Below are positions 15,101 to 23,992 of a stretch of DNA of 38,976 bases, piece by piece. The translations under genes and the position numbers were made by a program. Numbering within the stretch: the first letter of the stretch is position 1; each line of letters starts with the position of its first letter. This stretch comes from a virus: positions 1 to 38,976 of the IMG/VR virus record IMGVR_UViG_3300020165_000052. The stretch is one strand, 5' to 3'. Under the pieces are notes generated by a model. The model saw nothing but the letters and a program-made list of their open reading frames with translations, was not told where the DNA came from and did not search any database.

Positions 15101-15702
15101 TGTGGGTCTTTAATTTTATAGCGACCTTGAATACCTGCGTTTGCTACGTCCTTAGCTGTTCTGTAAAGAACACCAGTAGTGCCGGGCATTAAGTAACCTT
15201 CATAAGCCTCTTCAAATTGCTGCCTAGTTCTTTGTTTAAAACCAACAGCACCTTGTGCCCTCATCTCTTCCTCTGCTTGAAACTGTTCTTGTTGGGCTTG
15301 TTGTACTTCTGGGGTTGTGCCTTGCCTCCCTTGTTCAGTTAGTATTCTCTGACCTTGGCTTACATCTTGTGGATTAAAGATCCCGGGTTGAGGGGCATCT
15401 GAAGGTTGGTCAAGGCCCGCTTCATCCATAAATGGGCTTATAGGCACCACATTACTTCCTTGTGGTGCTGCATCAGCTTGGGGTAAGTTATCAAAGGGCT
15501 GTAAGGGGTCCACAACAGGGGCAACATCTTGTGTTGCTCCCTGCTGCATAGCTTGTAATTGAGACATAAGCATTTCAGGTGAGATACCTTGTGCTGCTAT
15601 CTGTTGTAGTAATTCAGGAGATAACCCCGCTACCTCAGAGGGGCCTGGTTGAGGTGCCTCTACGTTTGGTGCGAAAGCGCCTGTGTTTATCGTTTTAGCC
15701 AT
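12106..15702 (-). CDS. Giant virion protein; candidate N4-like virion RNA polymerase
   Basis: The start at 15702 is chosen because AAGGAG precedes it; the product has 1198 aa. The first 130 residues are Pro/Gln-rich. In the C-terminal half the catalytic landmarks of single-subunit RNAPs occur in order. A GRGKP segment precedes motif A. A motif A-like D711 lies in MDQSSAG. Motif B shows K804 and Y812 in KVPLMTADYG, against KRSVMTLAYG in T7. Motif C shows D1001 in NIHDNVFG. Distances are D-to-Y 101 (T7: 102) and Y-to-D 189 (T7: 173). The length is near the 1106 aa of the N4 mini-vRNAP. The DxxGR motif is not clear, and a T7-based alignment could place Ser704 at the motif A Asp. It sits last in the ejection-protein block. 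Confidence 0.5.
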   Translation of the reverse strand: MAKTINTGAFAPNVEAPQPGPSEVAGLSPELLQQIAAQGISPEMLMSQLQAMQQGATQDVAPVVDPLQPFDNLPQADAAPQGSNVVPISPFMDEAGLDQPSDAPQPGIFNPQDVSQGQRILTEQGRQGTTPEVQQAQQEQFQAEEEMRAQGAVGFKQRTRQQFEEAYEGYLMPGTTGVLYRTAKDVANAGIQGRYKIKDPQSILPASITPVELVAKSFKTSPVEAVNATTFSFVNISSALSERQTDIDNAVEAADSDSLSTLGFLAGDTSVDEAGRVIISADTLDGILAGYTKSSLARVRGVDVDSLDQPALVGNSQAQMLKGAGLLEEVFYQPKDPEGNIIDPKAAPVRGYQISEMGANVSYNLREISDKNTTLNKPLPRRKAVKVHGQRPGTSIGAYNLRKIKVDKAAGSRSKKVTASYQYAEDYRQSPVRFNPQVLAAVDTMIRVYDQANKLKRSGGNINPDQERLLANIIKTLKLEPDKGVDGLPLDDARTPSKVLKAKRDLAAAQQVDGFVKRHVNPHGNSNRLTNDTADVNEQESPRIHKGAMEGVPRSYVLTGLKRKSDTDSVISKSEWDTFTAFLNGRGKPSVEIERTAMLWALGSWILPGTRTNSDKYLVDNFTMGKLREFAKKGDLMKQFIENPGSITTDPVALTRFNEFMESDVSIDKGKVNGFITKSAFLASDIVEALDSNVAGDPINLAFSPVAPSMDQSSAGRTLMAFDTGDINTIEHVGLMYDPEESGTNMFPRGNPRAFFLRTIQARLGKPDAIRGLNALQQQTVASALIPRGNSPESYAEFADDLGKVPLMTADYGKSKHFMHGPAAKFLSKRPEISLLLDDVATESGNYDSGVDILNAVISQGIGDVTSTWYARSLKSQAIGAALLGFNLRGELSDGSSIRVGVKEYSTLDDSGYEFVGPDGQVTNTGELSERTPTDAPRARSKASWDKDTKSYPKRRLGSAQVNAIGPVLAHLREVEVNALSHRAAMERLQDPNVFFGNIHDNVFGDPVYMALLQNNINNSMKQVTTHDIQESITNAFIEDATVPLTRLRNRKDSEVVIGSGAKDPSLSGWLEYLDELYYEFQENTLKGVDPKFQYLHDLQQEQLMDAYSDGNGIWRPLAKPGVVQYIGAIPLKDRQPSETIAMVVPTKALDIFINKHVLGPIKEGKEKKDKSRGDVRRIQELYDEYSKNGQGFMKVGR

Positions 15703-15704
15703 TT

Positions 15705-18700
15705 TTACTCCTTGTCTATTGGTGCAAACCAATTCTTAAATACATTTGCGGGGGTAGCCTTCAGTATATTCCGACTTAGGCGAGAGTTATCATCTGCTAA
15801 AGCATCTGAAAACATACCTACTCCGTTATCTAGATAGGCTAGCTGAGGGGACTCCCCGATTATTGAATCGGTTATAGCACCTGCGGTAGTACCTAACAAC
15901 TTATCTACTGAGTTACCTAGTGCTGAACTACTTCCATACAAAGGCATGAGTGCAGTAAGAGGTCTTTCTGCTGTACCTACAAGACCTGAACCGTACATAG
16001 TTCTTAAAAACTCCTTGAACGGAGGCAGATCATCATCCTCGTCTTTGCCCTTTAAAAGATCTTTAAGGTTTTGAGCAAAGTAAGTAAAGGCTATCATAGA
16101 TGCCATAGTAGTTATGGCCTGTATTCTAGCTTTCGGTAAGCTGTTGGTAGAAAAAGCTTGTCCGTAAAGTATAGGTAGGATATTGGCAGTAAAAGTACTG
16201 ATAAACCCTTGAAACATAGTAAACAAGCGTAGCCGTGGGTCTGAATAAAACTCAGGTCTATTGCCTTTAAATGGCTGTGCCACTCTTTGGTCTACAAATC
16301 TGTTTTTAGCTACTTCCAGCTGCTCAAGGTACTGTTCTGCTGTAATCGCGCGAGTTACTAGTTGTAACGGGCTGGGAACATTCATGTTATGATAATTCTC
16401 TTTGTAGTTTATCATAACATCAGGGTTAACCCCTAGATAGCTCAGGTTATTATGTGCCTCAGTATACAAGCGATTGTTGATACCTTTTTGTAACAATGCT
16501 TGGTCTACCCAGTGTTCAATCGCATCTTCTGCTAGCTGCAAACTAGTTGCACGCTGTATATTAGTTAAAGATGTAAGTCCATTAATTTTGAAAAACTTTT
16601 GAACAAACCTAGCCTGTGAAGGGCTAGAGTCTACACCTTGTCTGGCAGCAGCACCTTGAGTCTCAAGCAAGTAGCCCGCCTTTCTTAACTGTTCCCTATG
16701 CAAGTAAGATTGCATTGGTATTCTCCCGTTTGAAAGCGAGTTCAGTGCTTCATTAGATATGGCTACAAACTCCTTGGCTGCAGTTTGAGACATAACCCAA
16801 GCAGCCTCCAGTGGCTTAGGGCTACTGAATATTACTAAGGCCGATTCGGTAAGAGAAGATACTGCAGCAAGGGGTAGTGCAGCAACCATAGTCATAAATG
16901 ATACATTGTTTAAGGCAGCATTGTAAGACGGATTATCTACACGGTTATACTCCCCTGCTATCTGGTCTAAAAAGTTAGAGAGGCCTTCAGCAAGTTCTGC
17001 CTTCTCAACATCATCAATTTCACCATTAGCTCGCATGAGGTCTAACGCCTTTGACAACTTGGATCCTCCAGCGCCAATATATTCCATGTTAGCTCTAGTA
17101 TTGCCGAACTTAACTGCATTAGCCTGTATATTATCTGTGATGTCCGCATGTAAAAACTCATTAAAAGCTTTATTGTACTGCGCATAGCCCTTAGTATTAC
17201 TCTTAGCTGACGCAGTGCTAGGCTTAGAAAGGTTTAGTAGCGAGTTTAGCGCGTCGTCGGGGTTAGTGTAATCTTCATTCTTAATTATTGATTGAGTGAT
17301 ATCAGCAGCAACCTCTGCAGTAACGCCCAGTTCTGCTTGTAGTATAGACATAAATTTTTTTTGATTACGATAGATATAATTCTTGTTAAAGGTTTTCTCT
17401 AAAAGGTTTACCTCTTTAATGCCTGTTTGTTGTCTTATGGCCAAGTTCTTCTCAAATATTGCACCAACCAAAGGCAGGAGCCTCGCATCTATCTTATTTT
17501 TATCCGCACTCTTGGCATTCATTTCATTTATGTCTGCTAACTTAGTCGCCCGTCTTAGTAGGTTATTAATCTGTTTTTGATAGGTACTAAAAGCCAAAGA
17601 TAAGTCTTGGGAGTTTTTAAAGCCTAGACGACTTGGGCCTTCAATTGCATCAAGGTAGGGACTATCTAGATTATCTGCGGCGTACTGCCTCCGTGACTCC
17701 TCGTAATTCCTACCAGCACGGCCATTCTTACCTACCAAGGAGCTATATAACATAGACCCATACTTTCCAGACTTAAACCTCCCTAACTTATTTTCTAGTT
17801 GGCCTTTCCATAGAAAAGGAATAGCATCTGAAACATTGTCTACAAAAGACTTCTTGGTTTTTACCTTAGCCTTAGCTTGTAACTTCAAGTTAACACCAGT
17901 AGTGGGGTCTATTTCTCCGTTAACTGGAGGTGCTACTGGGGTAGTATCCATCTTTTCGATGGCTTGTTTCACATCCAGGGTATGTCCATAATCCTTTTTA
18001 TCCTGATCGTTGGTTAACTGAATTGCTGTTTTTTCAGCTACTTCGTTGCCTTTTGTGATCTGTGATGACTTTATTCCTGCGGCAATCTCGGAGACACCAG
18101 TAAAGCCAGAACCTAGTACACCACCAGCTACCATAGCATTGAGTAATCTATTCTTAACTTGCTGTGGAGTTACCTCATTTCCTTCACCCCAAATAGCAAG
18201 AGCTTCTTGGGTGGCCTCAGTAATAGCTTCACCTGCCCCGCCCTTTGCTAAGTTGCCACTTATTTTCATGGACTTAGATAAGGCTCTACCTTGTGCAGAG
18301 AGGACGGTGGTAGTCTGATCCTTAATAGTTGAAGCAAGAAGAGACTCTGCTGCTTCTTCGGATATATTCTTTTGTGCAGCAATAGTAGTAACTGCATTCT
18401 TTCTACCGGAGGCGGTAAATAACTTTACTGGGTTTAGTCCCTTCACACCAATAATATCTAGTGCTCCTTGGAATACGCCTGAAGTTAAGGCTTTAGCTAA
18501 ATCCTTTTCATCCTGTGCATCGTAGGTCATACCTGAGTACATAGCTGCGGGGATTGCAAGAGACGTGCCGTAGGTAAAGGGAGCGGCTGCTGTTGAAGCA
18601 ATAGTCACTGCCATAAGAGGGGCGCTTGCTGCAGCGTTGCTAAACACATAGTTAGTAAATTCACCAATACCATCTAAGGTCCACTCACCGTTTTCGTCAA

Positions 18701-19526
18701 AAGCTGACATGTCCCTTAGTTGGGGTAGGTCTTCCATTTGTCTTTTTAGCCTAGCAGCGTGGTCCTCTCCCCACTGAGATAGTCCCTCAAGTCCAACTAA
18801 ATCGCCCATCAATTGAGTAAAAGCATAGGCACCCACTTTGCCGTTACTCAGACCCATGCTTGCAGCATCATCAATCTGCCACCCAGTAGTTTCATTGATT
18901 ATAGTGCGGTCAGATCTTTCCATTGCCACACCACGGAACATTCCGGGGGCCGCAGCATAGTGGGCTTCTGATGCAGCAGTATCTTTTAGTTGAAAAGGAT
19001 CTCCACCTAAAGTAGCCATAGATGCTTCTATGAGGGAAGCCCTGCGTTTGTCGGCATCATTCTCTTGACCCTCAAACTTTCTTTGTGCTCTATCTAGTCC
19101 ACCAATGTTAGTTACATCTAGCTCCTCTTGTGTGGCGTAACGAGAAGGATCAACTAGGCCTTGAGAAAGTAGTGTCTTGGTTGCGCTAGTACCTTCTTCG
19201 TTTAACAAGTCACCCAGGTCTCTACCAAAGGAGCCCTGCTCCCCTGACCGATAAGGTTGATTAAAACCTTGATCAATCAGGTTAGCAGTTTCACCTGTTT
19301 GAAGTATGCCTTTGATTTCACCCCCGGGAGCATAGTCTAGAGTATAAGGATCTATGTGGGGAGTCTCAGCAGCATCAATTCCTGAAAGCCTAATAACTCC
19401 CTGATCATCTTCAACAGTATCTGCATCGATTACTTGGATCCCACTCTTATTTATGCCTTCTTTTCCGAATCCACCAGCGGCTTCTAATCCCGCAACAGTA
19501 GATTTGAGTGTATCAATATATGACAT
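15705..19526 (-). CDS. Giant ejection protein with N-terminal SNase-like nuclease domain
   Basis: The 1273-aa product begins with a staphylococcal-nuclease-like domain (about residues 28-130). It shows VIDADTV with D34/D36/T37, then RLSGIDAAE with R46, D51 and E54, then SFGRDL with R102, followed by an LLSQGLVD segment. These match D21, R35, D40, E43 and R87 of the S. aureus enzyme in order, and the spacing from R46 to D51 to E54 is the same. The remainder has hydrophobic Ala-rich stretches (about 290-345, 460-480), a GEAITEATQEA motif, and a C-terminal region with DPRLRLFTMFQGFISTF and NLKDLLKGKDEDDD, typical of large internal/ejection proteins of podoviruses (T7 gp16-like in position). It probably enters the host with the DNA. 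Confidence 0.75.
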   Translation of the reverse strand: MSYIDTLKSTVAGLEAAGGFGKEGINKSGIQVIDADTVEDDQGVIRLSGIDAAETPHIDPYTLDYAPGGEIKGILQTGETANLIDQGFNQPYRSGEQGSFGRDLGDLLNEEGTSATKTLLSQGLVDPSRYATQEELDVTNIGGLDRAQRKFEGQENDADKRRASLIEASMATLGGDPFQLKDTAASEAHYAAAPGMFRGVAMERSDRTIINETTGWQIDDAASMGLSNGKVGAYAFTQLMGDLVGLEGLSQWGEDHAARLKRQMEDLPQLRDMSAFDENGEWTLDGIGEFTNYVFSNAAASAPLMAVTIASTAAAPFTYGTSLAIPAAMYSGMTYDAQDEKDLAKALTSGVFQGALDIIGVKGLNPVKLFTASGRKNAVTTIAAQKNISEEAAESLLASTIKDQTTTVLSAQGRALSKSMKISGNLAKGGAGEAITEATQEALAIWGEGNEVTPQQVKNRLLNAMVAGGVLGSGFTGVSEIAAGIKSSQITKGNEVAEKTAIQLTNDQDKKDYGHTLDVKQAIEKMDTTPVAPPVNGEIDPTTGVNLKLQAKAKVKTKKSFVDNVSDAIPFLWKGQLENKLGRFKSGKYGSMLYSSLVGKNGRAGRNYEESRRQYAADNLDSPYLDAIEGPSRLGFKNSQDLSLAFSTYQKQINNLLRRATKLADINEMNAKSADKNKIDARLLPLVGAIFEKNLAIRQQTGIKEVNLLEKTFNKNYIYRNQKKFMSILQAELGVTAEVAADITQSIIKNEDYTNPDDALNSLLNLSKPSTASAKSNTKGYAQYNKAFNEFLHADITDNIQANAVKFGNTRANMEYIGAGGSKLSKALDLMRANGEIDDVEKAELAEGLSNFLDQIAGEYNRVDNPSYNAALNNVSFMTMVAALPLAAVSSLTESALVIFSSPKPLEAAWVMSQTAAKEFVAISNEALNSLSNGRIPMQSYLHREQLRKAGYLLETQGAAARQGVDSSPSQARFVQKFFKINGLTSLTNIQRATSLQLAEDAIEHWVDQALLQKGINNRLYTEAHNNLSYLGVNPDVMINYKENYHNMNVPSPLQLVTRAITAEQYLEQLEVAKNRFVDQRVAQPFKGNRPEFYSDPRLRLFTMFQGFISTFTANILPILYGQAFSTNSLPKARIQAITTMASMIAFTYFAQNLKDLLKGKDEDDDLPPFKEFLRTMYGSGLVGTAERPLTALMPLYGSSSALGNSVDKLLGTTAGAITDSIIGESPQLAYLDNGVGMFSDALADDNSRLSRNILKATPANVFKNWFAPIDKE

Positions 19527-19528
19527 CT

Positions 19529-22500
19529 TTATTCTCCTAGAATGGTTTTTCTATATTCTTTGTTAGCTAGAGTAGTATGTAAGAATACGTAAAACTCATT
19601 TTCATTTTTGTCAATTGACGCAGAAGGAAGGTTACCTTCTTTCTTGAGCGAGGCATAAGTCTGATAAAGCTTCCTAAAGTTAGTCTTAATAACACCTGGA
19701 TCAGAATTAATATTACTAAGACTTTGCCAAATACCATTTGTTTTAGTTGCATCAATTTGACCTTTACCATCTGAAGTAAGCCAGGTTTGACCTGCACCCA
19801 GACTCGCAGAAGACATTATGGCTCTCTTAATATAGGGTGCTGCATTGTTTACATCCTTAACTCTACCACTTTTCATGTCGTCCCGCATATCTTCCATTGC
19901 AGTCATTAACACTACAGTGGCGTCTGATTGAACTCCTGGATCATTGAAGGTGTAGCCCATTTTGTCTTGCATAAAGTTTGCTGCAGCGGCGAAAGCAAGA
20001 GGTGCCTCTGTCCTGATATTATCATAATCCTTTCCTGAAAACATTTCATTTATACGAGGCTGTAGTGAGTTAGTAAAGGCTATAGCAGCAGCTTGTTCTC
20101 CTGCTGATGTGTTTACTGCTTTATCAAAGGGTTGTGTATTACCTCCCTTAGTGTTTACCCAACTAGCCAACTGGTCTTCAGTCATTTCTATAAATTCACC
20201 AGGTTTTCCCGTGGGTACTCGATAGACGTTATACTTGCCGATATTGTCTGGTCCAGAATCTACTTCAAAACCCTGTACAAATCTTAGACCCGGTATCCCT
20301 GTGATACCTAGTGTAGCACTCTGTCCTGTCCTAGGATATTTACCTTGTGTTCCGCTACCTGATTTCTTAAGAACATCCTCCAGTTTAGTTTGAACATAAG
20401 ATCTGGCAGAAGCTTCAGTATACCCTGCGTCAACCAAGGCCTTGATGGTCTTGTTGTCTTTAGCCAGGGCTTCCTTTGTCTTAAGGTTTTTGGCATCACG
20501 TACTTCCGCTTGCTTAAGAACAGTAACACCTGCCCAGCGCATAGAGCCTTCATGTGAGGCTCCAGATAAACGAGACATAAGATAAAAACCAAGAGCACGA
20601 GTTAAGTCCTGTGTTTCTAAACCAAACAAAGCCTTAAATGTAGGTCCTAGCGTATTTGACAAAGTACCAGTATCAGACCCAGCATTATCTGCTAACAACT
20701 TTAGCTGCTCATCGGTAGGTTCTGGAACAGGTTTACCATCAGCAGTTGTTACTGCACCATTATTATTAGTAGTAAGTCCTGTTCCATTAGACACAGAGTC
20801 CATATCGTTAAGAACTTTTTCTCTGTTATCCATAGCAGGGTCTGCAGGGATTTGTGTTATAACAGGAGGAGGGACATCATTATTATTATTAGGTAATGTA
20901 GCGGCTACTTCTCCTGCTTTAGCTTCTTCAAGGGCTATTTGATCTGCAACTAACTTATTCTTAAGGCTGTTAATTTCTTCTTCAACAAAGTTACTATTAC
21001 CAAGAGTAGTTGAAATACTTTCTAACCTTTTTATTTCTTGATTAGTATTATCAACAGCTTCTTGAGCAGAATATACCTTCAATTCTGCTGCATCCAAAGG
21101 TGCAAGTATAGGAGTTTGAAGATCAATAGGATCCATTACCGGAGAAGACATTTGGTCTTGCTCTTGACTCCTTTTAATTTCATTTAATTTTTGTTGTTCA
21201 ATAGCGGCATCATCTCCTCTTGAAGCAAGAAAAGCTAAATCTGATTCACTTAACAAGTCATAGTCAGTAGTATCTACAGGAGCGAACCCAAGAGAACCAT
21301 AACCTTCACTTCCTCCAATATTACGGGGATTAGGTACTTGTTGTATTGCAGGAACTATAGGATCATATCTTACTTGGTTTCCATCAACATTATATGCCAT
21401 ATTAGGTTGCAAATAAGGTTTCACTCTAGGATCTTCAATATAACTAAGTGGAACACGAGCACGACCATCATCACCCATAGCTACATCCATATTACGACCT
21501 GCAGTGTTTGTATTCCTGCGGGTAATTTCTTGACGAATAAGAGGAACCATAGATGGATTACGTTTGCTAAGAACTTGAAGGTCATTCATAGATAATTGAG
21601 TTAAGTCTAAACCGTTACCTAAAGGTGCCTGATCACCTGCAAAGCTAGCAGGAATTACTGGTAAGGCAGGGGCAGGAGCTATTGGGGGTACAACAGGATT
21701 AAAGGCAGACATATCTGCTCTGTTTTCTTGTGCAGCTTGAACCATTTGACCAAAACTGTTTTTAAATTGACCTTTAGGATAACCTAACATATCTCCGGGT
21801 TGAGGCACGTAAGCAGGAACAACGGGATTAAAAGCAGATCTATCAGCATTCATCTCATTAAATGCCTGAGATATTTGTTGGTCAGATAAACCTGAAAATC
21901 CCTGAGGCGAACCTCTCATGTCGTCCGGTACTGGCTCCATAACTTCGGGGTTAATTATAGGATAAAAATTAGAATCTATTTCCCTTTGTTCTGCTACTGC
22001 TATGTTTTTGTCTCTTTCCCCTATAGTATTTTCTCTAAGAAGATAAGCGTTTTGAGTTTCTTTACTATAAGATTTAAGCCATTCTGGTATAACTCCTGTA
22101 GTTCCATCTGCATACTGTTGAGGCATTACCTTCTGAGTACCTTGATTAAGCTTATCAAGGCGAAGAGGAATAACACCACCAGCAGGATTAAGAGGCACCT
22201 GTTGAATTGGAGGTTGGGGAGGAGGAACAGGCATAGCGCTTGCTTCCATTACTGCCTGTTCTATTGCAAGAGGTTGGGGTACTTGCTGAGAAATGGTGGA
22301 TACTGCAGGAACCTCTTGTTGTTGAGGTCGCATTTGAGGACGAGGACTACTCATTACTTGAATAGGCTGAGAGCTAGCAGGCATATCAACACCATACATT
22401 GCAGTGTGTTGGGCTTTTGCATCTTCCCATCTTAATTCTGCCGGAGTTTTAGTTTGTCCGGAAGCAACGCCATTATGATGCCCTATTATTTTTTGAAGCC

Positions 22501-23125
22501 TATCACTAGTTAAATCAGGAGTATCAAGGTTACCTGTAAAATTTTTGTCGTCTAAATAAAGACTGGTAGCTTTCAACATTAAGTTTTTATCAGTGTCTAA
22601 CAAATCAGGATTAGCAACTAAATCAACACCCAGCCTGTCACCTAGTTTTTTATACTTATCTTTACCTGTTATTTGAATAAGCCCTCTTCCTCGGTACTTA
22701 TAACCATCTCCCGCCTCAGTATTTCCTAATTTATACTTGTTCGTGCGGGTAGCATCATCATAAACTATATTAAATATATCTTCTCCTGAAGCGTTTGCAG
22801 GTAAGGCATTTAGCCTTGTTAATCGGTTGGCCATTTTTGTATTTATTGGGATAGGCTTTTCGTTGGCATCTAAAATAATTTTGCCATCTTTGTCTTTTTT
22901 ATAAGTAATAAAAGATTTAAGTGCTCCTTCTTTAGTATAGCCTTTTTCCACTGTGCCTGATTCTGCCTCTGCTTTTACTGTGGCCACAAAGGCAGCTGCC
23001 GTTGTAGGATCTCCATATGTAGCTTTAGCATACTTTCTAAGTTCACTCATTACAAGCTTACCTTTGCTATCAAATATCCTGTCTGCCCAATTTTCAGAAA
23101 CATTTGGTTGTAATTGGCTAGCCAT
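19529..23125 (-). CDS. Giant internal virion protein with GH19-like muralytic domain
   Basis: The 1198-aa product has an N-terminal domain (about residues 30-200) with AEAESG including candidate catalytic E55, and NTEAGDGYKYRGRGLIQITG around 135-154, the signature of GH19-type phage endolysins. The domain would cut peptidoglycan during DNA entry, as the transglycosylase of T7 gp16 does. Residues about 250-600 are Pro/Gln-rich and include two copies of a DxSAFNPVVP segment; a coiled-coil-like stretch lies near 690-750, and the C-terminal part is Ala/Lys-rich. The gene is in tandem with two other giants, 2-3 nt apart, and no separate endolysin is seen in the window. Confidence 0.78.
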   Translation of the reverse strand: MASQLQPNVSENWADRIFDSKGKLVMSELRKYAKATYGDPTTAAAFVATVKAEAESGTVEKGYTKEGALKSFITYKKDKDGKIILDANEKPIPINTKMANRLTRLNALPANASGEDIFNIVYDDATRTNKYKLGNTEAGDGYKYRGRGLIQITGKDKYKKLGDRLGVDLVANPDLLDTDKNLMLKATSLYLDDKNFTGNLDTPDLTSDRLQKIIGHHNGVASGQTKTPAELRWEDAKAQHTAMYGVDMPASSQPIQVMSSPRPQMRPQQQEVPAVSTISQQVPQPLAIEQAVMEASAMPVPPPQPPIQQVPLNPAGGVIPLRLDKLNQGTQKVMPQQYADGTTGVIPEWLKSYSKETQNAYLLRENTIGERDKNIAVAEQREIDSNFYPIINPEVMEPVPDDMRGSPQGFSGLSDQQISQAFNEMNADRSAFNPVVPAYVPQPGDMLGYPKGQFKNSFGQMVQAAQENRADMSAFNPVVPPIAPAPALPVIPASFAGDQAPLGNGLDLTQLSMNDLQVLSKRNPSMVPLIRQEITRRNTNTAGRNMDVAMGDDGRARVPLSYIEDPRVKPYLQPNMAYNVDGNQVRYDPIVPAIQQVPNPRNIGGSEGYGSLGFAPVDTTDYDLLSESDLAFLASRGDDAAIEQQKLNEIKRSQEQDQMSSPVMDPIDLQTPILAPLDAAELKVYSAQEAVDNTNQEIKRLESISTTLGNSNFVEEEINSLKNKLVADQIALEEAKAGEVAATLPNNNNDVPPPVITQIPADPAMDNREKVLNDMDSVSNGTGLTTNNNGAVTTADGKPVPEPTDEQLKLLADNAGSDTGTLSNTLGPTFKALFGLETQDLTRALGFYLMSRLSGASHEGSMRWAGVTVLKQAEVRDAKNLKTKEALAKDNKTIKALVDAGYTEASARSYVQTKLEDVLKKSGSGTQGKYPRTGQSATLGITGIPGLRFVQGFEVDSGPDNIGKYNVYRVPTGKPGEFIEMTEDQLASWVNTKGGNTQPFDKAVNTSAGEQAAAIAFTNSLQPRINEMFSGKDYDNIRTEAPLAFAAAANFMQDKMGYTFNDPGVQSDATVVLMTAMEDMRDDMKSGRVKDVNNAAPYIKRAIMSSASLGAGQTWLTSDGKGQIDATKTNGIWQSLSNINSDPGVIKTNFRKLYQTYASLKKEGNLPSASIDKNENEFYVFLHTTLANKEYRKTILGE

Positions 23126-23130
23126 TATAT

Positions 23131-23991
23131 CTACTCCTGTGACTGACGCATAGCTAACATAGCTTTCATTTCACTTTGCGACATCTTTTGTTCAAAAGCT
23201 TGTTGCTTTCTTTTTTCTTCTGCTTCAAAAGCTTTCTTCTTAAAAGACATATCTTGTAGCAACTTCATCTGTTCTCGTTTAGCTTTACCAGACAAAGGCC
23301 CTGCCATAGCAGTCATATCTACCTCAGCAGGCATACCTTCAGACATATCATTAGCAGCTCTACCTTCATTAACCATAGAGTTAATCATAGGTTTATTAGC
23401 AGGATTTTGAGCAGCGGCAGCAGGAATTACTGCTTCTCCGGGGGTAAGCATAGCGGGTACACTATCAGTACCTCCAGCGTAGGCCATGTTTGTAGTAGGT
23501 TTTACACCTGCTGTACCGTAGTTATACCTTTGTGCCAAAGGATCAGGCCCATAATCTATTTCAGGTACTTTGTTTGTACCGTTGTTAAAAAGAAAAGGTA
23601 AAGCCATAAGGGCAAAGGGTCCTGCAGCTGCCAACATAGGGGCCATTGCTGCCATACCTCCAGTAGTAGCCGCAGTGGTAGCAAGAGGAGCGGCAAGACT
23701 TGCGCCAGTACTTGCACTTAAAGCAGCAGCTTTTGCCGCCTCTGCAGCAGCAATCTGTGCAGCGGTTTGTCCACCAAGATTGGCCCCCAACTTAGCTATA
23801 GTAGGGCTTGCAGCGTTAGCCATAGCATTTGTACCTGAAGTCCAAGCTGCTTCTGCTACTTTAGGCGCAGCTTGACTCGCTATTGTAGATAAAGGACCAG
23901 GTCCATTATTTACTGTGGGCCCACCCTGTATTTGGCCTGCTCTGGGTACTCTGTTTTCTTCATCTAAAGGATTTCTTGCTAGAATGGGCAT
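23131..23991 (-). CDS. Ala-rich internal virion protein, 286 aa
   Basis: The start at 23991 (MPILARNPLDE) is preferred because a longer frame to 24054 would overlap the previous gene; the chosen ATG follows that gene's stop by one base. Residues about 70-140 are very Ala-rich with hydrophobic segments (MAPMLAAAGPFALMALPFLF) that could insert in membranes. The middle contains GGTDSVPAMLTPGEAVIPAAAA, a motif found in tape-measure and internal proteins. The C-terminus is a charged helix rich in Lys, Glu, Gln and Met. Its position before the giants fits an ejection or core protein (T7 gp14-like by place, not by sequence). Confidence 0.7.
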   Translation of the reverse strand: MPILARNPLDEENRVPRAGQIQGGPTVNNGPGPLSTIASQAAPKVAEAAWTSGTNAMANAASPTIAKLGANLGGQTAAQIAAAEAAKAAALSASTGASLAAPLATTAATTGGMAAMAPMLAAAGPFALMALPFLFNNGTNKVPEIDYGPDPLAQRYNYGTAGVKPTTNMAYAGGTDSVPAMLTPGEAVIPAAAAQNPANKPMINSMVNEGRAANDMSEGMPAEVDMTAMAGPLSGKAKREQMKLLQDMSFKKKAFEAEEKRKQQAFEQKMSQSEMKAMLAMRQSQE

Positions 23992-23992
23992 A

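Noticed and set aside
21165-21185. Minus-strand ATTAAAAGGAG inside the GH19 giant, similar to the promoter motif
   Set aside because: Only the 3' half matches; it encodes Ile-Lys-Arg-Ser in a good reading frame and lacks the AGTCC part.
23570-23875. Antisense ORF rich in Ala and Val (101 aa) and similar ORFs at 34126-34353 and 18046-18318
   Set aside because: They mirror Ala/Gly-rich coding DNA of well-supported genes on the other strand, lack ribosome-binding sites and have composition typical of antisense shadows.
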